NCBI GenBank assembly: GCA_028565635.1
Contig: JAOXYB010045281.1
Location: 2,572-25,146 of the forward strand
DNA from: Phoronis ovalis
Taxonomy: Eukaryota > Phoronida > Phoronidae
Direction: 5' to 3'
Length of the DNA: 22,575 nt
The translations under genes and the position numbers were made by a program. Within the stretch, counting starts at the first letter, position 1. The number at the start of each line of letters is the position of its first letter. Shown here in pieces: positions 9,601-17,460 of the stretch. The notes below the pieces were generated by a model. The model was not told the origin of the DNA. It did not search any database and saw nothing but the letters and a program-made list of their open reading frames with translations.

Positions 9601-11549
9601 GTAAGATATTTTATTACTAATTCATTTAAATAAAAATCGTTTAAAATGATTAAAAGCTTTTACCTTTTAGATTTAATTTTAATTGTTAAAATATATAAAT
9701 TCACTCAAAATAGTTATTTATCAATAATAAATGTCATTCGTAACTTTGAAAAATTACTTCAAAAATAACTTTTAAAAGTATTATAGTATTTGCTACATGT
9801 TATATTTTTTCATTTGCGATTTGTAAATTTTAAAAGGATTTAAATTTTATTTCTTTTTACGTTTATTAAAAATATAATTTCTGATCGTAGAAAAGGGTTA
9901 TTCACGGGTCATGCGAATTCGTTAAAAAAACTAAAGCAAGAATTTTATTATACTTAGTCTTTGCTAATTATTTATTATAGAAACAAACATAGTGTAAACA
10001 CTATATCGCTATATATATTTAATTCCTCGTGGATTCTCAAAAATGGACTTACACTCTTATATTAAACTTAGCCAAGTCTACACTAGCACAAGTATCTTTG
10101 ATTGTTAACTTTAATATTTTGAAAACTATTTTTGTTTGTTTGTTTGTTTGTTTATTAAACTGAACTATCAAATTATATTACTTGATTACCAGCTACGATT
10201 TATTTTTATGAAATATTTTTACTGAAAAACAATGTATAGTAAAATCCCGTTATTTGATTTCCAGGACATTTATCAACATTTCCACATAATAATCTGAGTA
10301 TATCAATCCCTCCAAGTACACAGGCTTTACAAGCGTCAAGAAATCGACCAGGTACATCCAGTCCAAGACGTTCTATGAGCAGTCCACCATCATCTCCGGC
10401 AGGTAAGACTGAACACTTTTTCAATTGTATTATTTTATAAAAGCTGTCTGTCAGCATCCACGTGCATTATCCCCGTGTAATTCCATCACCAAATTGACTC
10501 CTGTCGCGGCCTTTAAAAATTAAGCACTCATCGTTTTAGTTCGGCCCCGGGATCCACGTTCTGTTAACAGGCTACTGGTAAAAAATTGTCTCCCTTTGAC
10601 CTAGTGATGAATAGTAAAATGTTTATAATTTTTTATCCAAAAAATGATCGCTGCTATATCCATGAAGCGATCACTCTACGGATCACTCTACGGTTACTTT
10701 TATATTGGTAATTACAGTTACTCCCGACTTTATCTATTACTTAATGATATGAGACGGTTAATAAACCTTGATTATCTAGGTTTTGATCATTATCTTATTG
10801 TTTTTTATCATGTAAAATTGATTTGAGTGAATTAGCACGTGTATTGGTAAATTATTAAACAATTACATTGTACTTTCAACACAGTTCGAGCAACGTCTTC
10901 ATCTTTTTTTTATAACACATTAATTGATTTTTAAACATAACCATAATTGCTTTACATACGTCAGTGTAGCGATGCAGAAGGAAAATAAGTAAAATTCTTA
11001 ATTGATAAAAAATTATTTAATAAATTGATGTACAACGTTTTTTTTTAAGGAAACTCTACAACAAACGAAAACGAAACAGAAGATATTGAATTAGAAGCAG
11101 ATGACAATGACAGTAATCTTGGCGGAGATTTATCAGCAGACGATAATACATCCGATAGTAAACTAAATCATAGAAAAAAGAAAACGAGAACTGTATTTTC
11201 AAGAAGCCAAGTTTACCAACTTGAGTCCACATTTGATATGAAGAGATATTTATCAAGTTCGGAAAGAGCAGGACTTGCAGCGAGTTTACATTTGACAGAA
11301 ACTCAAATAAAAATTTGGTTTCAAAATCGTAGAAACAAATGGAAGCGCCAACTGGCGGCTGAACTGGAAGCTGCAAACATGCATCAAAGTCATTCAGCGA
11401 CAGCACACCGTATGGTTCGAGTACCTATTTTATATCATGACACTGGTGCCCCGACACCCAATCAGTCCGTGGCTGATTTGCATTCCTTGTATTCGACCAT
11501 GGCGCCTTATCATCCTATTTATTATCCTACAGCATATACAGCTAAATAG
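9351..11549 (+). CDS. Hmx: Hmx homeobox transcription factor (HMX/Nkx5 family), spliced, three coding exons
   Basis: Joining 9351-9600, 10265-10402 and 11050-11549 gives 295 residues and a TAG at 11547-11549. Both introns are GT-AG and phase 1, so the frame is kept. The ATG has A at -3 and an in-frame TGA at 9327-9329, so it is the first Met of the frame. Domains: EH1-like FSINSIL at 19-25 (Groucho/TLE recruitment in this family), aromatic WYPWL at 68-72, Ser/Pro-rich 96-129 with several SP sites, acidic 135-165, homeodomain 172-231, then the HMX signatures [10 protein letters not shown] and [11 protein letters not shown]. Homeodomain landmarks are R5, F8, W48, F49, Q50, N51 and R53. HMX proteins are nuclear DNA-binding factors, usually repressors or context-dependent regulators, acting in sensory organ and neural development; that role is family knowledge. 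Length is within the usual range. Identity is secure from the homeodomain and tail; exon 1 is slightly less certain because it rests on the EH1 motif and the phase match. Confidence 0.96.
9989..10004. promoter_or_regulatory. Palindromic forkhead-type site in intron 1
   Basis: ATAGTGT and ACACTAT are separated by AA, giving a 16-bp perfect dyad whose centre reads TGTAAACA, a typical Fox factor core. It is a possible intronic regulatory site. Motif presence alone is weak evidence. Confidence 0.25.
10131..10153 (+). repeat. (TTTG)n microsatellite in intron 1
   Basis: Five perfect TTTG units plus TTT. This is a simple repeat located ~110 bp before the exon 2 acceptor. Confidence 0.95.
10265..10402 (+). 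CDS. Hmx: Hmx coding exon 2 (Ser/Pro-rich linker)
   Basis: This exon of 138 bp is bounded by TTTCCAG|GA and GGCAG|GTAAGA and preserves phase 1 on both sides. It encodes residues 84-129 and the first base of codon 130. The sequence is Ser/Pro/Arg-rich with SP dipeptides around residues 116-128, a disordered linker type common before NK-class homeodomains. Because its length is a multiple of three, skipping it would keep the homeodomain in frame. Confidence 0.88.
10403..11049 (+). other. Hmx intron 2
   Basis: A GT-AG intron of 647 bp, phase 1, with a polypyrimidine tract directly before the acceptor TTTTTTTTTAAG at 11049. It includes a 12-bp tandem duplication at 10669-10692. Confidence 0.92.
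10669..10692 (+). repeat. 12-bp direct duplication in intron 2
   Basis: GATCACTCTACG occurs twice without a spacer, at 10669-10680 and 10681-10692. A recent slippage duplication. Confidence 0.9.
11050..11549 (+). CDS. Hmx: Hmx coding exon 3 (acidic region, homeodomain and HMX tail)
   Basis: Encodes the end of codon 130 to residue 295. The homeodomain lies at 11175-11354 and is uninterrupted. Helix 3 reads [14 protein letters not shown], with Gln50 and Asn51 for base contacts. The tail ends in a Tyr/Pro-rich segment ([11 protein letters not shown]). The acceptor follows a long T tract. Frames open on the opposite strand here are shadows of this exon. Confidence 0.98.
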
Positions 11550-11818
11550 CCGTTCCTTATAATACAAACATGTTGCCAAAATCGAAAGAAAAACACGGAC
11601 TCACTTGACATCTCACTAAATAGTATTCGTCACTTAATATTTGGTTCATTCAAAATATCACTAGATTGTATGAGATTTTCTGCATTTTAAAAGAATTTGT
11701 TATGAAAAAGGTGCTTGCAAGAGTGTGTTCTAGTCGCTATGTATAGATACGTTACATTTGTTATTCCGCGAGCATAGTTAAGAAAACTAACGGTAAGCAC
11801 TCTAAAATATACCTATAA

Positions 11819-11962
11819 ATATACCAGTAGATATACCATTAGATATACCAGTAGATATACCATTAGATATACCATTAGATATACCATTAGATATACCATT
11901 AGATATACCATTAGATATACCAGTAGATATACCATTAGATATACCAGTAGATATACCATTAG
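11819..11962 (+). repeat. 12-bp minisatellite, 12 units, in probable Hmx 3' UTR
   Basis: Twelve contiguous 12-bp units of the form ATATACCAKTAG differ only at one base (CAGTAG or CATTAG). In order the variable base is G,T,G,T,T,T,T,T,G,T,G,T. A degenerate thirteenth unit precedes it at 11807-11818. Because 12 is a multiple of three, all frames stay open, which explains a spurious minus-strand frame with GIS repeats at 11802-12020. Confidence 0.98.
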
Positions 11963-12047
11963 TTTGTAAGCGTAAGTGTAAGATATTTGCATATATTTTC
12001 ATTGTTTGATAGGAAACCACATATATTTATTGTAATCATTATTAACT

Positions 12048-12069
12048 AAAGGCAAACTGGTCTGCCTTT
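12048..12069 (+). other. Hairpin in probable 3' UTR
   Basis: AAAGGCA at 12048-12054 pairs perfectly with TGCCTTT at 12063-12069 around an 8-nt loop, AACTGGTC. It is a possible RNA structure in the Hmx 3' UTR. The stem is short, so function is uncertain. Confidence 0.4.
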
Positions 12070-12537
12070 TGGTGTTATATTGTAACGCATATATTTGCTT
12101 GTATATTTTGTTGTATTTTATTTAAAGTCAATCATCTTATTGCTAAAGCGACAATCACTTTTTGTGTGTAAAAGGTCTTACTCTAAGTTATAAAATGTAC
12201 TGTACTTAAAATGCTCCTGTGCTTATAGTAAAACAAATTGTATTATATAGCTGTTTATGATGCATGTTGATATGCGAATTCTAAAGAAAAATATATAGTT
12301 TTAAAAATATTACGGTTTTTTCTTCAATTTTTTAAACCCTACTTTTGGATGCTTTCAATATTTAACAATATATTGAAATATCTGGCAAAGTAAGCATATG
12401 TTGCTATAACAATGTTCAAGAAAAGTTTGAGATGGAGATTTTCGTGTTACAGGATCGAGTAGTTACATCAGAGGTGTTTTAAAATTAAATTCTATGGTTT
12501 TATAAAAAGCATTTAAGATATGAGCATTTGTCTCTTT

Positions 12538-12543
12538 AATAAA
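12538..12543 (+). terminator. Candidate Hmx polyadenylation signal
   Basis: A canonical AATAAA, the first downstream of the Hmx stop by eye. It is followed within ~30 bases by an inverted repeat. Confidence 0.4.
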
Positions 12544-12568
12544 TGACACACGTTGTCAAATCTAGAAG

Positions 12569-12615
12569 ATTCCTAGTCATCGTCAGAATTGGCGCCATGT
12601 TGGTTTTCTAGGAAT
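12569..12615. repeat. Inverted repeat around a YY1-like GC-rich core
   Basis: ATTCCTAG at 12569-12576 and CTAGGAAT at 12608-12615 are perfect 8-bp arms with a 31-bp spacer. The spacer holds GGCGCCATGTTGG, which resembles the YY1 binding consensus. The element lies just after the candidate polyadenylation signal. Confidence 0.4.
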
Positions 12616-14728
12616 TTAAACCTTAAATTGCAACTTTACACTTAGAGTTAAAAAACTATTGCTATCATTTTACGCGATTGCTTTCATCCATCATTCTTTT
12701 AAAGCCTAATTATTTCAAACGAATTATCTTATTACCAATTGCTTCCAATTTTGTTTTGAAAACCTTTGTAATAATCTCTTATTTTACCCTCATTTAGAAG
12801 TAAATAATACGTAACGAGAATAGACAAACGATCACGCTATATAATAATTCAGTTCCCATCTGATATCGTTTTCAATATGTGAACTGACTGTGAAAATTTC
12901 TGCAATTATCAAAAAGATGTTATCACTAATGAAACAATTAGTTTCTAGATTGCTCTCCTTGCTCAGCGACCTGCTAGATAAATATGTTTAGCTGAAAATA
13001 TTGTCAGAAGTTTCCAATACTTGTTTTAACTCCTGAGCTATTTCCAACTAAAATTGGCAACGATTACTTCACGCTTTTTGTTGCTAAAAGCACGCCATGT
13101 TTAATTAGCCGGTATATTTTGTTAAAACTCAAACGGTTCTTATTTTTTTTTCACGGAGTGTCGTGCTCCAAAAATGGTTGAATAAGCTGTGTTATGCACT
13201 ACTATTTCAAGCATTCATTTTTGACTAATTTTACTTTTACCATAACATATATAAATCAATGTTATAGGATGCAAATCAAATGCGCACTTCAAAAACCGAA
13301 AAAGAGCAATAAAAATAACCAGATATGCTATTTTAATTCTTTAATGTAGTTGACCATTGCTCTCCGAGTCCCATGCTATTTTTAAAAGAAACAAAATATA
13401 AAATCCATAGAGAAACAGTAAACAGAAAAATAACTATGAAAACAAATTATATATGTTGATTACTTTATTTTGACACAGGAAGAATAAAGATTATTCTAGT
13501 CGTAACGCCTCCTTGAGCCTGTCTCATTGCTGTAAGGGATAATTTATGTGTAAGCTCAATTTCATGGTACTTTACGGCTATTACATCTATACGTAGCCAG
13601 CGGTGCAAAACTGACCATTTTAAGTAGTATTTTTGTGAACCCGGGTGTTATAGCTCACAACTCCTCGGTTGTCATACTTATGTTTCTGGGCCAGATAAGG
13701 ATTCCATAAAGGGTGGAGTTCGACTGAAGAATTTATAATAGATCGGTAAAAACTATTGCAGAATTTAAATGGTGACTCTAAATTCCGACATGTTTTCAAA
13801 CACCCGCGATTCTCGACCCCCTCACTCCGCCCCATGCTTTAAAAGGTATCGAATTTATATTTCTCATTGTTATGCAGAAATTATGGGCGAATCGTTATTG
13901 TAGGAAAAGCTTCAACTGTTCGCGTTTCCATGTCTTCACTTTGCTCAAATAATTAACGAAAGCATTAAAAGTTAATTTTTAATATCACCGAAGCTCCCAA
14001 CTGCAATGGGAATACCGATTCATGGAAAAGACTAAGACTTTGTAATATGAAAACTTTTAGCATATTCCTTACTACAGTTCAAAGATATAATTAAAAACGA
14101 TTAAAATTGGTTATTATTATAAAAGACATATAAGCATATTGAAGTTGGAATAAATGAAGAAGAAAATATTATGAGGAGCATTCTTTAGAACGTTTTTGAT
14201 TAGAAGAATTAGTATTTATAATTCCATGTAACAAAGGATTGTTTGGGTAATATAGTCTGGCTATAGCGTGAATATCGTAGCTTTTCAAATCAAAGACTTA
14301 TTATATACGGCGCATCAGAAAAATTAATTAATTAATAAGCAGCGGTCATTTCTCGGTACTCGTTATGTCCCTGTCTTTATCTGATTTTATGTGAGCATAG
14401 TGCAAAACGTCTTTAATTATACATTTTTATAGTTTCACCTATAACACCCAGTTCAAAGGCGAAAAAACACGTAAAACGGGGATCTAAACTTGTATAATAA
14501 ATACAAGAATTATGCGTCATTTTGATAACGTCTTTAACAAAAAAAAAACAGGTTTATAACCGACTGGACAACAACCATCGTACGATAATATACAGAACTG
14601 GCTGTATTATTTATTATACCTGATTTTACAATTAACAATTAAAAATATTTTGTGTAACAATGTTAGATCGCAATGCTGTTCTTTTTCTTCTACCGAATAA
14701 ATGTATGCATGCAACAATTAATAATTTT
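12616..14728. other. Non-coding interval downstream of Hmx
   Basis: AT-rich sequence without a recognised gene. The one compositional anomaly is a GC-richer patch at ~13620-13840 (separate entry). A perfect POU octamer, ATGCAAAT, occurs at 13269-13276. Confidence 0.5.
13620..13840. other. GC-richer patch with open frames on both strands, origin unknown
   Basis: This segment is visibly richer in G and C than its surroundings. A 71-codon minus-strand frame (13835-13620) is open, and a plus-strand frame is open from about 13630 to a TAA near 13736. Both read as mixed, protein-like composition, so the coding strand, if any, cannot be chosen. It could be a decayed exon or a fragment of a dispersed element. 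No family is recognised. Confidence 0.2.
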
Positions 14729-14896
14729 ATTTCAGAATATGTCCATTGTATCATTTCAGAATATGTCCATTGTATCATTTCAGAATATGTCCATTGTATC
14801 ATTTCAGAATATGTCCATTGTATCATTTCAGAATATGTCCATTGTATCATTTCAGAATATGTCCATTGTATCATTTCAGAATATGTCCATTGTATC
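14729..14896 (+). repeat. Perfect 7 x 24-bp tandem repeat
   Basis: Seven head-to-tail copies of a 24-bp unit (ATTTCAGAATATGTCCATTG plus TATC) show no mismatch by eye. The next bases, ATTTC, start an eighth truncated unit. The length of 24 leaves every frame open, producing four overlapping spurious frames that should not be annotated. The complete identity of the copies indicates recent expansion or ongoing homogenisation. Confidence 0.98.
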
Positions 14897-16590
14897 ATTT
14901 CTTATATTATGTGTTTGTTTTCAGCCAATGCGCATAACTTAAGGAGATTCTGTTTAATTAACTAAATGTTAAACCGAATCATGATAATTAATTAGTTTGT
15001 GTTTGACGAGATGTTAATATAATAGATACCTTAGGTAATGTATATACATAAGTATGCTTGTTAGCTTAATTGAATGTATGTTTAAGACGATACAATTATT
15101 CAGTAGTTCCGACAGGAAAAACACTGTTTTTCTGAAAACTAAACATTTGTAAACAAATTAAAAATGACCGATTGATTTTTCGTAATTTTATAGATTAATC
15201 TACACATAAGCGGATTTTCTTGGAAAAATAAATAAAATTGTTGAATTGATTTACTTGGATAAATATTTCAAATAAAGACGCAATACCAAGGCAAGTACTG
15301 CTTGTGGCAAAAAGTTGAAATATTATATTATTCCTCTGAATGGCATAATCATTGTTTAGTCAAAATTAGCGGATGATGTTGCCTGAGATACGTTATCAAG
15401 TTTCTATGGTTACCGATTAGTTTAAATTCAAAACGTTTTCGCCATAGATAAAAATATTCTATTATATTTCTGCAATTATACTTAGCGGGTATCAAATGAC
15501 AAGTTGTATTTAATCGGGAATGGTATATTTTTTTCTGAAAAATATAATGAAATGATAAAAAATGTAATAAATATGATGCAGCAATTCATTAAATTGATGT
15601 TCGCTATTTTTTCTTTGTATTTAGGGAATCTATTAAATAAATGAATCTGAGGGCTCAGTTGTTTAGCGTAGGTTTGGATGTAAAAGATTTTACGAACTTT
15701 TTTTGTAATTAAATGTACAGCAACTACATACTAACTTCAGCACACTGCTTGGCAACTTGTAACCGAACTATGTATACTGGCATATAATGGCCAAGTCCTG
15801 AACTAGATCTATGACTATATATTAACTTTACGATGAACCGCTTTTTACAGACGCGCAAGCCAGACCACACCAAGAGACAAGTTTTTAAACAGGCCCACAA
15901 AAACTAGTAGGTAGCGCTGTTTTTTTTTATTCAAAAAAATGTTTAACCGGCGAAAGTGTTAAAAGAAAAAAATATGAAAAATAATTTTAAAAAATGAACA
16001 AAATCTACTATTTTTTTGAAGCTGTCCAGTCCGTTTATTAAAAAAATTGAAACCGAAAACGCCAAAATTTGAAGCGGTCGCGCCCATTAAACAAGGTTTC
16101 ATTTTAGTCAGACCTAAAGGTACATCTGTGAGCTTCTTCGTACTAAGCTGATTAATTTATTGGAGTAATTTTGAAATAGACTTGATCAAGTTTAACTGAA
16201 ATACACAACATTTCAGTTAATTAAACGTGTTTACCCCCAATTTGTTGACAAAAAAGCAACATTTTAAAGCACGATTTATATTTATATTTTAGAGTTATAT
16301 AAGAGCCATAAAAACTTCCTAAAAGAGCGCGCAGATGCCTAAGTGACATCAGTTGTAACCACATTTTGTAGCAGAGATTCATGTTACTAATAGTCGTTAT
16401 TTAATGCATTAAATAAATTCATCTCTCATCAAAGTGCTTTTAAAAAACACATAAATCATTATGAGGCATGTCATTTTTCGCAATCCCCCTAGCTATGAAC
16501 TACGTTTAGCAGTCTGTACTGATAATCTATGAACATCAACCTATTTATATAGGTATATTTTAAGATTATTACTATAGTATTATACGCATT
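14897..16590. other. Non-coding interval between the 24-bp repeat and the tRNA genes
   Basis: AT-rich, with no gene recognised. It contains a forkhead-type palindrome, ATTTGT-AA-ACAAAT, at 15145-15158, a GC-richer stretch around 15850-15910 and the palindrome cluster at 16181-16220. Confidence 0.5.
16181..16220. repeat. Palindrome plus 11-bp inverted repeat
   Basis: CTTGATCAAG at 16181-16190 is a perfect palindrome. After one base, TTAACTGAAAT at 16192-16202 pairs perfectly with ATTTCAGTTAA at 16210-16220 across a 7-nt loop. It could form a cruciform or an RNA hairpin, or mark the end of a small mobile element. No partner inverted repeat was found nearby. Confidence 0.7.
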
Positions 16591-16724
16591 AAAATAATCG
16601 AATGTCATTTAATATATAAGGTGAAAAGTTTGTAAAAGTAATATCATGCAATTTAAAAAGTAAGAGTTGGCGTTTATATCAGATTTGATAGGTTAAAAGA
16701 ACCCATGTTAATTTTTTTCATGTA

Positions 16725-16808
16725 GGTAGCGTGGCCGAGCGGTCTAAGGCGCTGGTTTTAGGCACTAGTCTCTCTCTGGAGGCGTGGGTTCGAATCCCAC
16801 CGCTGCCA
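16725..16808 (+). tRNA. trnL-UAG: tRNA-Leu (anticodon UAG), copy 1
   Basis: An 84-nt intronless type II tRNA. The acceptor GGTAGCG pairs with CGCTGCC (one G-U), with A as discriminator. The anticodon stem CTGGT/ACTAG has one G-U, the loop is TTTAGGC, and anticodon TAG at 16759-16761 reads CUA. The T arm is GTGGG-TTCGAAT-CCCAC. The A box GTGGCCGAGCGG and B box GGTTCGAATCC are intact, and a T6 terminator lies at 16825-16830. The variable arm has two extra bases (CT) compared with the second copy, and the anticodon stem carries ACTAG in place of ACCAG. Probably functional, but the less canonical of the two. Confidence 0.95.
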
Positions 16809-17141
16809 ACAACCTGAGTTTAAATTTTTTCCCTATGTAACTCTTAAGTTTCACATCTAAAAATCCTAGGTTGAATCTACTAATATTTGTAATGGTAGGT
16901 TTGACTTCTAATACAAAATTATGATTTAGATTGCAGATTCTTTTTTATCCATTGTTACTATATGTTGAGAAATTGAGTAAAATTATTTCATATTATATTA
17001 AGATAATCAAATGTCATTTGATATAAGGTAAGTAATTTGTAAAATTAAAATCAATTTAAAAAGTTAAACTTAGCTCTTGTATCATATAACCAACCATGCT
17101 ATTTGATTGGTTAAAAAAGGCCTGATATATGTGTACATGTA

Positions 17142-17223
17142 GGTAGCGTGGCCGAGCGGTCTAAGGCGCTGGTTTTAGGCACCAGTCTCTCCGGAGGCGT
17201 GGGTTCGAATCCCACCGCTGCCA
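17142..17223 (+). tRNA. trnL-UAG: tRNA-Leu (anticodon UAG), copy 2
   Basis: An 82-nt intronless tRNA matching the animal tRNA-Leu(UAG) pattern almost exactly. The acceptor GGTAGCG/CGCTGCC and anticodon stem CTGGT/ACCAG are fully standard, anticodon TAG is at 17176-17178, and the long variable arm has a CTC/GAG stem with loop TCCG. A Pol III terminator TTTTT lies at 17238-17242. A 62-codon frame starting inside the gene (MAERSKALVLG...) is the well-known false ORF produced by reading tRNA-Leu DNA and is not a protein gene. Confidence 0.98.
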
Positions 17224-17460
17224 ACAAGCGTTTGTACTTTTTCCTAACTATCAGGCGCTACATAAAAATAAACAAAGCAGTAGCCGTCAGTGGAATATTT
17301 TTCTTCTTTTTGATCGAGTTTAAGATTATTTTATAAAAAGAAATTTATTTACTAGTATTTTTAATGGGCACGTTTGATATGTAATACAAAGTTATTAAAT
17401 TACTTGATTGTATGTTCGCTTAATTTTATACATTGTTAATATGTTGCGTAATATATTCTT

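Larger units (their letters stand above)
9601..10264 (+). other. Hmx intron 1
   Basis: A GT-AG intron of 664 bp, phase 1. It contains a (TTTG)n tract at 10131-10153 close to the acceptor and a palindrome with a forkhead-type core at 9989-10004. The acceptor is TTTGATTTCCAG. Confidence 0.9.
11550..12560 (+). other. Probable Hmx 3' UTR
   Basis: The region following the Hmx stop is AT-rich, has no gene and contains the 12-bp minisatellite and a small hairpin. By eye, the first canonical AATAAA after the stop is at 12538-12543, with an earlier ATTAAA variant at 12484-12489. A transcript ending ~15-30 bases beyond 12543 is a reasonable guess, but the true end cannot be set without RNA data. Confidence 0.4.
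16593..17460 (+). repeat. Old tandem duplication carrying the two tRNA genes
   Basis: Flanks of the two tRNA genes are recognisably related. Upstream, AATGTCATTTAATATATAAG (~16600) matches AATGTCATTTGATATAAG (~17010), and AATTTAAAAAGT occurs in both. Downstream, both share an ATTTTTAATGGG/ATTTGTAATGG segment, a TAATACAAAGTTAT/TAATACAAAATTAT segment and a CATTGTTA..ATATGTTG segment. Copy offset is ~417 bp at the tRNAs; the second copy has extra sequence downstream. Boundaries are approximate. Confidence 0.75.

Noticed and set aside
10206-10457. 83-codon minus-strand ORF
   Set aside because: Antisense shadow of Hmx exon 2; its ends run into intron sequence.
10644-10826. 60-codon plus-strand ORF in Hmx intron 2
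   Set aside because: Lies wholly in the intron, and its start is created by the 12-bp duplication area; no coding signature.
11056-11406. 116-codon minus-strand ORF
   Set aside because: Antisense of the homeodomain exon; the plus-strand product is unambiguous.
11802-12020. Minus-strand ORF with GISNGIST repeats
   Set aside because: Artefact of the 12-bp minisatellite.
14632-14965. Four overlapping ORFs with repeated peptides on both strands
   Set aside because: They are all produced by the 24-bp tandem repeat, whose length is a multiple of three. No start context or splice evidence.
15908-15920. GTAGGTAGCGCTG, resembling the start of the tRNA-Leu genes
   Set aside because: The match stops after ~10 bases; no A box, B box or cloverleaf follows.
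17148-17336. 62-codon ORF beginning MAERSKALVLG
   Set aside because: It is the DNA of the tRNA-Leu gene read as protein, a well-known false annotation.
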